Source of the DNA: Streptomyces sp. NBC_01750
Lineage (GTDB): Bacteria > Actinomycetota > Actinomycetes > Streptomycetales > Streptomycetaceae
Direction: 5' to 3'
Assembly: GCF_035918095.1 (NCBI RefSeq)
Contig: NZ_CP109137.1
Span: forward strand, 2,110,001 to 2,174,000
Length of the DNA: 64,000 nt
The translations under genes and the position numbers were made by a program. Positions 8,388-16,756 of the stretch are shown here, piece by piece. The notes under the pieces are model-generated. The model did not search any database and was not told the origin of the DNA. It saw nothing but the letters and a program-made list of their open reading frames with translations. Position 1 is the first letter of the stretch. Each line of letters begins with the position of its first letter.

Positions 8388-8939
8388 TCAGTCGTGCGGC
8401 GCCCAGTAGTCGAGCAGCGTGCCCACGCCGTGCTCCACGGACTTCCAGGAGCCGCTGAAGCCGACGATCGCGTACCCCGCGGTCGGAAAGCCGCCCTGCG
8501 TCATCCGCGCCAGCGCGTCACCCTCGACCTTGCCGGCGAGGGCGTCGGCAAGCGCGTGGATCCCGGGGTTGTGGCCGATGACGAGAAGGTCGTTCACCTC
8601 GTCCGGAGTCTCGGCCAGTAGCGCGAGAAGATCGCCGAGTGATGCCTCGTACAGCCGCTCCTCGTACACCGTCCTGGGGCGGTGCGACAGCTCGTGCACA
8701 GCCAGTTTCCAGGTCTCGCGGGTTCTGATCGAGGTCGAGCACAGAGCCAGGTCGAAGGCGATACCGGTGTCGGCGAGCCTGCGGCCGGCCACAGAGGCTT
8801 CCATGCGCCCCCGGTCGGCGAGCGGGCGCTCATGGTCGGACACCTGGGGCCAGTCGGCCTTCGCATGCCGGAGGAGGACGATCCTGCGGGACTCGGGAGA
8901 TCCGGGGGGTGTCCCCTCGGAAGACACAGCGGCGCTCAT
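8388..8939 (-). CDS. SixA-type histidine phosphatase
   Basis: The 183-residue protein belongs to the histidine phosphatase superfamily. LLRHAKADW (about residue 23) carries the phosphohistidine nucleophile in an RHxK form, STSIRTRETW holds the second Arg, and VIGHNPG (about 122) holds the second catalytic His. Short members of this branch are annotated SixA, a phosphohistidine phosphatase; the true substrate in Streptomyces is not established. The ATG at 8939 follows ggggag. The frame extends upstream but that sequence crosses another gene's upstream region and lacks family similarity. It is the last gene of a minus-strand group. Confidence 0.85.
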   Translation of the reverse strand: MSAAVSSEGTPPGSPESRRIVLLRHAKADWPQVSDHERPLADRGRMEASVAGRRLADTGIAFDLALCSTSIRTRETWKLAVHELSHRPRTVYEERLYEASLGDLLALLAETPDEVNDLLVIGHNPGIHALADALAGKVEGDALARMTQGGFPTAGYAIVGFSGSWKSVEHGVGTLLDYWAPHD

Positions 8940-9013
8940 GCTCCCCAGCTTCGCATGAAATGAGCCAGCGGGCGCAGGGCGTTGACCGGCTCCCCCCACG
9001 AAGGGTGAGTCCG

Positions 9014-9220
9014 TCAGCGGGACAGGGTCTGCTGGATGCGGTCGATCAATTGGCCGACTGCCGGATCGCCGCCCGCGGCGTGCGCCTGGCCCGGGTCCGC
9101 GATCAGCAGAAGCAGTACGACGAAGGCGAGCATGGGCAGTGCGAGTGCCCACCACGGCAGCCGGATGTCGACGCTGCCCGCAGCCTTGGCGTGGGACCGG
9201 GTGTGCGTATGGGCCGACAT
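9014..9220 (-). CDS. Small single-pass membrane protein
   Basis: The 68-residue protein has a His/Lys/Arg-containing N terminus, one strong hydrophobic helix (about residues 23-42, WWALALPMLAFVVLLLLIA) and a short outer tail with QLIDRIQQTL. The ATG at 9220 is preceded by an excellent ggagg ribosome-binding site, which supports real translation. I do not recognise a family; similar small proteins occur next to sixA in other Streptomyces. Confidence 0.7.
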   Translation of the reverse strand: MSAHTHTRSHAKAAGSVDIRLPWWALALPMLAFVVLLLLIADPGQAHAAGGDPAVGQLIDRIQQTLSR

Positions 9221-9380
9221 TGGCCGCCTCCGTAGGTCTGCGGTTTGTTGCTTCAAACCTACGGATCACGTACTCGCGGGCCCATCCGGTGACCCACCCA
9301 CTTCACCCTGAGCCTGACCCCCTAGGGGTTGCTGGTGCCAGCCCCACCACCGGGCTGCGGACGCAGGTCCAACGCCCCTG

Positions 9381-9497
9381 TCAGGGTGAGGCGATGGACG
9401 CGATCACGGCGATCACCACGGTGATGGCGATCATCGTGCCGAAGATGTAGAGGAGCTTTTTCTGGCCATTCGGGGGATTCGGGTCGAGCACAGGCAT
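9381..9497 (-). CDS. 38-residue transporter-associated membrane protein (SGM_5486-like)
   Basis: This very small protein begins MPVLDPNPPNGQKK and continues into one hydrophobic helix (about residues 15-36), ending IASP. It starts 17 nt downstream of the MFS transporter gene on the same strand, so the two are probably co-transcribed. I recall a RefSeq family named SGM_5486 transporter-associated protein with this size and context. It may be a small regulatory or accessory subunit of the transporter. That role is inferred from position only. Confidence 0.7.
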   Translation of the reverse strand: MPVLDPNPPNGQKKLLYIFGTMIAITVVIAVIASIASP

Positions 9498-9514
9498 GGT
9501 GCCAGTCTCGCATC

Positions 9515-10777
9515 TCAGCATTCGTCCTCGATCGTCCGGTCCCGGCCGGCCAGGATGCCGACGGCGATCTGCGGCACGATCAGCCCCGCCATCAGCGCGA
9601 TCGGCAGCCCCCAGCCGCCGCTGTGCTGGTAGAGCATGCCCACCAGCAGTGGTCCGGGGATGGAGATCAGATAGCCGGTGGACTGCGCGAAGGCCGAGAG
9701 CCGTACGACGCCGGTGCCGGTCCTCGACCGCAGGCCGATCATGGTGAGGGCGAGTGGGAAGGCACAGTTGGAGATGCCCAGCAGCAGCGCCCAGGCCCAC
9801 GCTCCGGCGGCCGGCGCGAGGAACAGGCCCGCGTACCCGGTCAGTCCGCACAGGCCGAGGGCGACGACGATCGGGCCCTGGGTCCTCATCCGGGTGGCCA
9901 GCCGCGGAATGACGAAGGCGAGCGGCACACCCATGGCCATGGTCACGGCGAGCAGCACACCGGCCTTGCCGGCCGGGACCCCCGCGTCACGGAAGATCTG
10001 CGGCATCCAGCCCATGGTGATGTACGCGCCGGTGGCCTGGAGGCCGAAGAAGCAGCCGAGTGCCCATGCGGTGGGGCTGCGGGTGATCCGCGGGGTCCGG
10101 GTGCCCTGGACAGGTGTGGCCGCAGCGCTCCGCGCGGCCGCTCCGCGGTCGCGGACGAGGCCGGCCCAGGGCAGTACGGCGAGGGCGGCGAGGACCGCCC
10201 AGATACCGAGGCCGACACGCCAACTGCCGCCCAGCGCCTCGGTCATGGGCACGGTCGTGGCCGCGGCGGCAGAAGTGCCGAGCGCCAGCGCCATCGAGTA
10301 GAGCCCGGTCATGGGGCCGACGCGGTCGGGGAAGTACCGCTTGACGATCACCGGCATCAGGACGTTGCCGACGGCGATGCCCATGAGGGCGAGCGCGCTG
10401 GCGGCGAGGAAGCCGGCCGTGCCGCCCGCAAAGGGCCGGATCAGCAGCCCGGTCGCGATGGCGGCCATGCCCGCGCAGACGACGGCGCCGGCGCCGAAGC
10501 GGCGGGACAGCCGCGGTGCCGCGATCCCGAAGAGCGCGAAGCACAGCGCCGGTACGGAGGTGAGGACGCCGGCCACGGTGCCGCTCATGTGCAGCCCCAC
10601 CCGCGCCTCTTCGAGGAGCGCGCCGAGGCTGGTGATGGCGGGGCGGAGATTGAGTGCCGCGAGGACGATGCCGACGAGAACCAGCCGGGTGAGCCAGGCC
10701 GCGGGCCGTGAGGCCGGAGTTTCCACGGCGGTACGGTCGGTCGTGGCGGGGCTCAGCGTCTGGGTCTCGTCGGACAT
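9515..10777 (-). CDS. MFS transporter, CynX/NimT family
   Basis: The 420-residue protein has about twelve membrane segments and the NLRPAITSLGALLEE motif in the first helix region. That motif is typical of the CynX/NimT branch (cyanate transporter CynX, 2-nitroimidazole transporter). These are secondary transporters, usually exporters of small organic compounds. The ATG at 10777 is chosen over an upstream in-frame start at 10846 because the extension crosses the operator of the divergent GntR gene. It is probably controlled by that regulator and shares a transcript with the 38-residue protein downstream. Confidence 0.9.
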   Translation of the reverse strand: MSDETQTLSPATTDRTAVETPASRPAAWLTRLVLVGIVLAALNLRPAITSLGALLEEARVGLHMSGTVAGVLTSVPALCFALFGIAAPRLSRRFGAGAVVCAGMAAIATGLLIRPFAGGTAGFLAASALALMGIAVGNVLMPVIVKRYFPDRVGPMTGLYSMALALGTSAAAATTVPMTEALGGSWRVGLGIWAVLAALAVLPWAGLVRDRGAAARSAAATPVQGTRTPRITRSPTAWALGCFFGLQATGAYITMGWMPQIFRDAGVPAGKAGVLLAVTMAMGVPLAFVIPRLATRMRTQGPIVVALGLCGLTGYAGLFLAPAAGAWAWALLLGISNCAFPLALTMIGLRSRTGTGVVRLSAFAQSTGYLISIPGPLLVGMLYQHSGGWGLPIALMAGLIVPQIAVGILAGRDRTIEDEC

Positions 10778-10802
10778 GAAAGCCATCATAGAATCATGGG
10801 AT

Positions 10803-10818
10803 GATTGGTTGTCCAATC
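10803..10818. promoter_or_regulatory. Palindromic operator candidate between MFS and GntR genes
   Basis: gattggttgtccaatc is a perfect 6-bp inverted repeat around a 4-nt centre, located 26-41 nt upstream of the transporter start and 30-45 nt upstream of the regulator start. FadR-type GntR proteins bind short palindromes of this size, so it is the likely autoregulatory site. Confidence 0.65.
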
Positions 10819-10847
10819 CTGTACGAGTCTTGGGCACAAGGAGCACT

Positions 10848-11534
10848 ATGGCGCTGACCTCTCCCCGGCGTTCCGCACTGTCCGATCAGGTGATCGCTCA
10901 GTTGCGGAACCAGATCACCTCGGGCGAGTGGCCGGTCGGTTCACGGATCCCCACCGAGCCGGAACTGGTCGAACAGCTGGGCGTGGCCCGCAACACCGTC
11001 CGCGAGGCGGTCCGCGCACTCGCGCACAACGGTCTCCTGGACATCCGGCAGGGCTCGGGGACGTATGTCGTGGCGACGAGCGAGCTGGCCGGCGTCATGC
11101 ACCGCCGCTTCGCGGACGCCGACCCCCGGCATATCGCCGAACTGCGCTCCACCCTGGAGTCCTCGGCCGCCAGGCTGGCCGCCGAGCGGCGCACGGAACG
11201 CGATCTCAAGCAGCTGGACACGCTCCTCGCCCGTCGCGAGGACGCGTGGACCACGGGGGACGCGGAGGAGTTCGTCACCGCGGACACGACATTCCATCTG
11301 GCGGTGGTGGCCGCCTCGCACAATGAGGTGCTGACCGAGATCTACGCAGACCTGGGCGATCTGCTGCGGGACTGGCTGCGCGACGATGTCGGCCGGGAAC
11401 TGCGCCCGGAGAACCATATGGACCATGCCCGGATGGTCGAGGCGATCCGCGCGGGTGACGGCGATGCGGCGGCCACGGAGGCGGCGAGCTACCCGTTCAT
11501 GTGCCTGCGGGATCCCGCAGGGGCTGGTGGCTGA
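10848..11534 (+). CDS. FadR-subfamily GntR transcriptional regulator
   Basis: The 228-residue protein has an N-terminal winged helix (about residues 5-75: GEWPVGSRIPTEPEL, LGVARNTVREAVRAL, GSGTYVV) and an all-helical FCD ligand-binding domain (about 90-215). The domain has the D-x3-H metal/ligand residues (DTTFHLAVV) and later Arg/His positions. FadR-type regulators respond to carboxylates or similar metabolites. It is divergent from the MFS gene and a palindrome lies between them, so it probably represses the transporter. The ATG at 10848 follows caaggagca. Its last 38 nt overlap the convergent small secreted-protein gene. Confidence 0.9.
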   Translation: MALTSPRRSALSDQVIAQLRNQITSGEWPVGSRIPTEPELVEQLGVARNTVREAVRALAHNGLLDIRQGSGTYVVATSELAGVMHRRFADADPRHIAELRSTLESSAARLAAERRTERDLKQLDTLLARREDAWTTGDAEEFVTADTTFHLAVVAASHNEVLTEIYADLGDLLRDWLRDDVGRELRPENHMDHARMVEAIRAGDGDAAATEAASYPFMCLRDPAGAGG

Positions 11535-11865
11535 CCCAGACCGTGCTCACCTCCTTCCAGCAGCGGTCGGTGAGTTCTATGTAGCCGGCCGGCCCTATCT
11601 CGACGGGCGCGCTGTCCGAGTCGACGTCCCACCAGCGCTCGCACTCGATGTGCAGCCGGACGCGGTCGGTCTGGGGGTACGGGTTGTGGCAGTAGGCGGT
11701 GGCCCGGGAGCCGTCGAGGACGGTGGTGCAGTCGGCCCTGAAATCCCGTGGCTCGGACCGGGGCTTCGAGTCTTCACGGGGCGGCTGGGAAACGGCGCTC
11801 GGCGCTGCCCACAGCAGGGCCGTCACCGTGGTCAGTACGGAGGCGAAGCACCAGGTCGTACGCAC
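11497..11865 (-). CDS. Small secreted protein of unknown function
   Basis: The 122-residue protein starts at a GTG with a gaggagg ribosome-binding site. It has a signal peptide (about residues 1-26, hydrophobic core then AAPSAVSQ). The mature part has four Cys (ADCTT, AYCHN, IECER, DRCWK), which could form two disulfides, and several Trp. I know no defined function for it. The frame remains open far upstream but runs through the fabI terminator, so the GTG is preferred. Its 3' end overlaps the end of the convergent GntR gene. Confidence 0.65.
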   Translation of the reverse strand: MRTTWCFASVLTTVTALLWAAPSAVSQPPREDSKPRSEPRDFRADCTTVLDGSRATAYCHNPYPQTDRVRLHIECERWWDVDSDSAPVEIGPAGYIELTDRCWKEVSTVWVSHQPLRDPAGT

Positions 11866-11984
11866 AAGCAGAACCTCCTCGGCCGTACTGCGGCCGGAAT
11901 AGCCGCGGCTGCACCACAAGGGGGATTGCCTCTCCAGCATCACCTTCCCGGCGGTGCGCCGCGCGCTCCGGGGGCCCGAACGGG

Positions 11985-12025
11985 CGACGCCCCGCTCCCC
12001 GCACAGAGCGGGAAACGGGGCGTCG
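11985..12025 (-). terminator. Terminator after fabI
   Basis: A 10-bp outer stem (cgacgccccg at 11985-11994, cggggcgtcg at 12016-12025) encloses a smaller hairpin. It is placed 35-75 nt after the fabI stop on the minus strand. A second hairpin around the cctcgtacg/cgtacgag arms (12027-12057) lies between it and the stop. Confidence 0.7.
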
Positions 12026-12059
12026 TCCTCGTACGGGAGGGATTCTCGTACGAGAGGGG

Positions 12060-12830
12060 TCAGGCACCCATCATGTGCACGCCACCGTCGACGTGGACGA
12101 TCTCGCCGGTCGTGCGCGGGAAGAAGTCCGAGAGCAGACCGACGACCCCGCGGCCTGCCGGGTCCGGGTCGGCCAGGTCCCAGCCGATCGGGGCGCGGTG
12201 GTTCCACACGTCCGCGAGCTCCTCGAAGCCCGGGATGGACTTCGCGGCAATCGACTTGATCGGGCCGGCCGCGATCAGGTTGCAGCGGACGTTCTTGGCG
12301 CCGAGGTCGCGGGCGAGGTAGCGGTTGGTGGACTCCAGGGCCGCCTTGGCCACGCCCATCCAGTCGTACTTCGGCCAGGCGATCGTCGCGTCGAAGGTGA
12401 GGCCGACAATCGAACCGCCGCGCTTCATCAGCGGGAGGCATGCCATGGCCAGCGACTTGTAGGAGTACGCCGAGACCTGGACGGCCGTCGAGACGTCCTC
12501 CCAGCCGGCTTCGAGGAAGTTGAACGCGCCCTGCGGGCCGAAGGCGATCGAGTGCACGATGCCGTCGAGGCCCGAGTCGTCGCTGGAGTGCTCACGGATC
12601 TTGTCCGCGAGGCCGTCCAGGTGCTCCTGGTTCGTGACATCCAGCTCGATGACCGGGGCGGGCTTCGGCAGCCGCTTGGAGATGCGCTCGACGAGTGAGA
12701 GCCGGCCGAAGCCGGTGAGGATGACCTCCGCGCCCTCCTCCTGGGCCACCTTGGCGGCGTGGAAGGCGATGGACCCCTCGGTGAGGACGCCCGTGACGAG
12801 AATGCGCTTGCCGGCGAGGATTCCACTCAT
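12060..12830 (-). CDS. fabI: Enoyl-[acyl-carrier-protein] reductase (NADH), FabI/InhA type
   Basis: The enzyme reduces the enoyl-ACP double bond in the last step of each type II fatty acid elongation cycle. The 256-residue protein shows the FabI-specific glycine-rich loop GVLTEGSIAFH in place of a classical SDR loop. It has the catalytic Tyr-x6-Lys in the KYDWMGVAKAALES segment (about 155-165) and the C-terminal IVHVDGGVHMMGA. It starts 4 nt after fabG, so the two are translated together. This is a target family of triclosan and isoniazid-type inhibitors. Confidence 0.95.
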   Translation of the reverse strand: MSGILAGKRILVTGVLTEGSIAFHAAKVAQEEGAEVILTGFGRLSLVERISKRLPKPAPVIELDVTNQEHLDGLADKIREHSSDDSGLDGIVHSIAFGPQGAFNFLEAGWEDVSTAVQVSAYSYKSLAMACLPLMKRGGSIVGLTFDATIAWPKYDWMGVAKAALESTNRYLARDLGAKNVRCNLIAAGPIKSIAAKSIPGFEELADVWNHRAPIGWDLADPDPAGRGVVGLLSDFFPRTTGEIVHVDGGVHMMGA

Positions 12831-12834
12831 GTGA

Positions 12835-13539
12835 TCAGTGACCCATGCCCAATCCGCCGTCAACGGGGATGACGGCTCCAGTGATGTACGAGGCGTCGTC
12901 GGAGGCGAGGAAGCGCACCGTGGCGGCGATCTCCTCCGGCTGCGCATAGCGGCCGAGCGGCACCTGCGAGACGATGCCCGCGCGCTGCTCGTCCGTGAGC
13001 ACCTTGGTCATGTCGGTGTCGACAAAACCGGGTGTGACGACATTGAACGTGATGTTCCGCGAGCCGAGCTCACGGGCGAGGGAGCGGGCGAAGCCGATGA
13101 GACCGGCCTTCGAGGCGGCATAGTTCGCCTGCCCTGCCGAGCCCAGCAGGCCGACCACGGAGGAGATCAGCACCACGCGGCCCTTCTTGGCCCGCAGCAT
13201 GCCGCGGTTGGCACGCTTCACGACCCGGAAGGTGCCGGTGAGGTTGGTGTCGAGGACGGTGGTGAAGTCCTCCTCGGACATCCGCATCAGGAGCTGGTCC
13301 CTGGTGACACCGGCGTTGGCCACCAGCACCTCCACCGGACCGTGCTTCTCCTCGATCTCCTTGTAGGCCTGCTCCACCTGCTCGGTGTCGGTGATGTCGC
13401 ACTTGACGGCGAGAAAGCCGGCCGGCGGCTCGCCGGAGCGGTACGTGATCGCGACCTTGTCGCCGGCATCGGCGAACGCGCGGGCGATGGCGAGGCCGAT
13501 GCCCCGGTTTCCTCCGGTGACGAGAACCGAGCGGCTCAA
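12835..13539 (-). CDS. fabG: 3-oxoacyl-[acyl-carrier-protein] reductase FabG
   Basis: The 234-residue NADPH-dependent reductase of fatty acid synthesis has TGGNRGIGLA (cofactor loop, about residue 7), NAG, the catalytic Ser in LISSVVG, and YAASK (catalytic Tyr and Lys, about 140). It ends in PVDGGLGMGH. The start is a TTG at 13539: the conserved N terminus SRSVLVTGG begins there, with aaaggg about 8 nt upstream. The in-frame ATG further upstream would add 33 residues unlike any FabG. It forms a two-gene operon with fabI. Confidence 0.93.
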   Translation of the reverse strand: MSRSVLVTGGNRGIGLAIARAFADAGDKVAITYRSGEPPAGFLAVKCDITDTEQVEQAYKEIEEKHGPVEVLVANAGVTRDQLLMRMSEEDFTTVLDTNLTGTFRVVKRANRGMLRAKKGRVVLISSVVGLLGSAGQANYAASKAGLIGFARSLARELGSRNITFNVVTPGFVDTDMTKVLTDEQRAGIVSQVPLGRYAQPEEIAATVRFLASDDASYITGAVIPVDGGLGMGH

Positions 13540-13748
13540 CGGATCACCCTTTCGATATGCGGTCTGGTACCTCGAAAACCTATCGGTCCCGCCCGCCTTA
13601 CGGAGAATCGGGCCCTGACAGCGCCGTCCTGCAGTCACTGTCGGGTCCCTACAGAAGGCGTCGCCCTACGGCATGGGCGGGCGGCTGGGCAACGACCCCT
13701 CCGGCGCGACATGATCGGGTCGACCCGTCTCGACGACAGGAGACATTC

Positions 13749-15272
13749 GTGCCTCATTCCATCGACGAAGCCTTCACAGCGCTGCCGCTGCGGGCACTCG
13801 CCGACGCGGCACTCGCCCGGGCGCGTGCGCTCGGCGCCGAGCATGCCGACTTCCGCTTCGAGCGAGTACGCAGTGCGGCCTGGCGGCTGCGCGACGCCAA
13901 GCCCGCCGGATCGTCGGACACCACGGACCTCGGGTACGCGGTGCGGGTGGTCCACGGCGGTGCCTGGGGCTTCGCCTCAGGGGTCGACATGACGATGGAC
14001 GCGGCCGCCAGGGTCGCCGGCCAGGCGGTCGCGATGGCGAAGCTCTCGGCCAAGGTGATCGCGGCGGCGGGCTCCGACGAGCGGGTGGAGCTGGCGCCCG
14101 AGCCCGTGCACGCGGACCGGACCTGGATCTCGGCGTACGAGATCAACCCGTTCGAGGTACCCGACGCGGAGAAGACGGCGCTGCTCGAGGAGTGGAGCGG
14201 GCGGCTGCTGGGGGCGGACGGCGTCGCGCACGTGGACGCCTCGCTGCTCACGGTCCAGGAGAACAAGTTCTATGCGGACACCTCGGGCACTGTCACCACG
14301 CAGCAGCGGGTGCGGCTGCATCCGCAGCTCACGGCCGTCGCCGTCGACGAGACGACGGGCGAGTTCGACTCGATGCGTACGATCGCGCCCCCGGTGGGGC
14401 GTGGCTGGGAGTATCTGACCGGCACGGGCTGGGACTGGGAGTCCGAGCTGGAGCAGATCCCGGTGCTGCTGGCCGAGAAGATGCGCGCGCCGAGCGTGGA
14501 GGCCGGGCGGTACGACCTGGTGGTCGACCCGTCGAATCTGTGGCTGACCATCCATGAGTCGATCGGCCATGCCACGGAGCTGGACCGGGCGCTGGGGTAC
14601 GAGGCGGCGTACGCGGGCACCTCCTTCGCCACCTTCGACAAGCTCGGGAAGCTGGCGTACGGCTCCTCGGTGATGAATGTGACGGGCGACCGGACCGCCG
14701 AGCACGGTCTCGCCACGGTGGGCTTCGACGACGAGGGCGTCGAGGCGCAGTCCTGGGACCTCGTCAAGGACGGCACTCTGGTGGGCTACCAGCTGGACCG
14801 GCGGATCGCGAAGCTGACGGGTCTGGGCCGGTCCAACGGCTGCGCCTACGCGGACTCCCCGGGGCACGTGCCGGTGCAGCGGATGGCGAACGTGTCACTG
14901 CAGCCGGACCCGGGCGGCCTGTCGACGGAGGATCTGATCGGCGGGGTGGAGCGCGGCATCTATGTGGTCGGCGACCGCTCGTGGTCGATCGATATGCAGC
15001 GCTACAACTTCCAGTTCACCGGGCAGCGCTTCTTCCGTATCGAGAACGGCAAGCTGGCCGGCCAGCTGCGCGATGTCGCGTACCAGGCCACGACGACCGA
15101 CTTCTGGGGCTCGATGGAGAAGGTGGGCGGCCCGCAGACATACGTCCTGGGCGGCGCCTTCAACTGCGGAAAGGCCCAGCCGGGCCAGGTCGCGGCGGTC
15201 TCCCACGGCTGCCCGTCCGCGCTGTTCCGCGGCGTCAACATTCTCAACACGACGCTGGAGGCGGGCCGATGA
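13749..15272 (+). CDS. tldD: TldD metalloprotease subunit
   Basis: TldD and TldE form a heterodimeric zinc protease that degrades unfolded or leader peptides, for example in microcin maturation in E. coli. TldD holds the metal site: HESIGH (about residue 268, HExxxH) is present, followed by ELDRALGYEAAYAGTSF. The 507-residue length is typical. The GTG at 13749 follows an aggag site. It is transcribed divergently from fabG-fabI, with about 210 nt between them. The stop codon region is part of a short duplicated sequence shared with the start of tldE. Confidence 0.93.
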   Translation: MPHSIDEAFTALPLRALADAALARARALGAEHADFRFERVRSAAWRLRDAKPAGSSDTTDLGYAVRVVHGGAWGFASGVDMTMDAAARVAGQAVAMAKLSAKVIAAAGSDERVELAPEPVHADRTWISAYEINPFEVPDAEKTALLEEWSGRLLGADGVAHVDASLLTVQENKFYADTSGTVTTQQRVRLHPQLTAVAVDETTGEFDSMRTIAPPVGRGWEYLTGTGWDWESELEQIPVLLAEKMRAPSVEAGRYDLVVDPSNLWLTIHESIGHATELDRALGYEAAYAGTSFATFDKLGKLAYGSSVMNVTGDRTAEHGLATVGFDDEGVEAQSWDLVKDGTLVGYQLDRRIAKLTGLGRSNGCAYADSPGHVPVQRMANVSLQPDPGGLSTEDLIGGVERGIYVVGDRSWSIDMQRYNFQFTGQRFFRIENGKLAGQLRDVAYQATTTDFWGSMEKVGGPQTYVLGGAFNCGKAQPGQVAAVSHGCPSALFRGVNILNTTLEAGR

Positions 15273-15327
15273 GCGCGCGCCGTACGCCGTGCAGTGTCAA
15301 CACCACGCAGGAGGCCGGTCGATGAGC
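15244..15327 (+). repeat. Imperfect 31-bp direct repeat (53-bp period) at the tldD-tldE junction
   Basis: The copies 15244-15274 and 15297-15327 match at 27 of 31 positions. The first holds the last codons and stop of tldD; the second holds the region up to the start of tldE. This looks like an old tandem duplication that pushed tldE 53 bp downstream. Confidence 0.8.
15269..15325 (+). CDS. 18-codon bridging ORF between tldD and tldE (possible coupling peptide)
   Basis: An ATG overlapping the tldD stop as ATGA opens a short frame that ends VNTTQEAGR and stops in a TGA overlapping the tldE start. TldD itself ends LNTTLEAGR. The frame therefore bridges the two genes and could carry terminating ribosomes from tldD to tldE. 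It has no other coding support and may simply be the remnant of the duplication. Confidence 0.3.
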   Translation: MSARRTPCSVNTTQEAGR

Positions 15328-16713
15328 CGCAACAGCAAGCCGCACGAGACGGTCGAGCGGGCGCTGGAGCTGTCCACCGCCGACAGCTGTGTCGTCATCG
15401 CCGACGAGCACTCCTCCGCCAATCTGCGCTGGGCCCGCAACGCCCTGACCACCAACGGTGTGACCCGCGGCCGCACCCTCACCGTCATCGCGACCGTCGA
15501 CGGCGCCGAGGGCACCGCGTCCGGTGTCGTGTCGCGGTCCGCCGTCACCGCCGACGATCTCGAGCCGCTGGTACGGGCCGCGGAGGCAGCCGCCCGCACG
15601 GCCGGGCCCGCCGAGGACGCCCGGCCCCTGGTCGAAGGGGTCCCGGCCTCCCCGGACTTCACGGACGCGCCCGTCGAGACGTCCTCGGCCGTCTTCGCGG
15701 ACTTCGCACCCGCGCTGGGCGAGGCCTTCGCCCGCGCCAAGGCCGGTGAGCGTGAGCTGTACGGCTTCGCCAACCATGAGCTGACCTCCACCTACCTCGG
15801 TACGTCGACCGGGCTGCGGCTGCGGCACGACCAGCCGAACGGGACGCTGGAGCTCAACGCCAAGTCCCCGGACCGCTCCCGTTCGGCCTGGGCGGGCCGT
15901 TCGACCCGGGACTTCAAGGACGTGGACCCGGCCCAGCTGGACGCGGAGCTCGCGCGGCGGCTCGGCTGGGCTCAGCGCCGTATCGAGCTGCCCGCCGGGC
16001 GGTACGAGACGCTGCTGCCGCCCACCGCCGTGGCCGATCTGCTGATCTACCAGCTGTGGTCGTCGACGGCGCGGGACGCGGCGGAGGGCCGCACGGTCTT
16101 CTCCAAGCCGGGCGGCGGTACCCGCGTCGGCGAGAAGCTGTCCGACCTCCCGCTCACCCTGCGCAGCGATCCGAACGAGCCGGGCCTGGAGTCCGCGCCC
16201 TTCGTGATCGCCCACTCCTCCGGCGACGACGCCTCGGTCTTCGACAACGGCCTGCCGCTGCCGGCGACCGACTGGGTACGCGGCGGCAAGCTGGAACACC
16301 TGGTCGCCACCCGGCACAGCGCCGCTCTGACGGGCCTGCCGGTCGCGCCCGGCGCCGGAAATCTGATCCTGGACGGCGGCGGTGAACGTTCGCTGGAGGA
16401 GATGGTCTCCGCGACGGCCCGCGGACTGCTGCTGACCTGCCTCTGGTACATCCGCGAGGTCGACCCGGCGACGCTGCTGCTGACCGGTCTCACCCGGGAC
16501 GGTGTCTATCTCGTGGAGAACGGCGAGGTCGTCGGCGAGGTCAACAACTTCCGCTTCAACGAGTCGCCGGTCGACCTGCTGTCGCGGGCCACCGAGGCCG
16601 GCCGCACCGAGAAGACGCTGCCGCGCGAGTGGGGCGACTGGTTCACCCGGGCCGCGATGCCCGCGCTCCGGGTGCCCGATTTCAATATGAGTTCGGTCAG
16701 CCAGGGCGTATAA
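15322..16713 (+). CDS. pmbA: TldE/PmbA, non-catalytic partner of TldD
   Basis: The 463-residue protein is homologous to TldD but lacks the HExxxH motif, as expected for TldE/PmbA. Family landmarks are the central GRYETLLPPTAVADLL region, the C-terminal GLTRDGVYLVENGEVV strand pair and NNFRFNESPVDLL. It pairs with TldD to form the active protease. The ATG at 15322 follows aggagg, with an overlapping upstream micro-ORF. Its position directly after tldD supports co-expression. Confidence 0.92.
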   Translation: MSRNSKPHETVERALELSTADSCVVIADEHSSANLRWARNALTTNGVTRGRTLTVIATVDGAEGTASGVVSRSAVTADDLEPLVRAAEAAARTAGPAEDARPLVEGVPASPDFTDAPVETSSAVFADFAPALGEAFARAKAGERELYGFANHELTSTYLGTSTGLRLRHDQPNGTLELNAKSPDRSRSAWAGRSTRDFKDVDPAQLDAELARRLGWAQRRIELPAGRYETLLPPTAVADLLIYQLWSSTARDAAEGRTVFSKPGGGTRVGEKLSDLPLTLRSDPNEPGLESAPFVIAHSSGDDASVFDNGLPLPATDWVRGGKLEHLVATRHSAALTGLPVAPGAGNLILDGGGERSLEEMVSATARGLLLTCLWYIREVDPATLLLTGLTRDGVYLVENGEVVGEVNNFRFNESPVDLLSRATEAGRTEKTLPREWGDWFTRAAMPALRVPDFNMSSVSQGV

Positions 16714-16756
16714 CCTCGGAGGAGTCTGTAAGCACACCGAAGGAGACGCGAGACCC

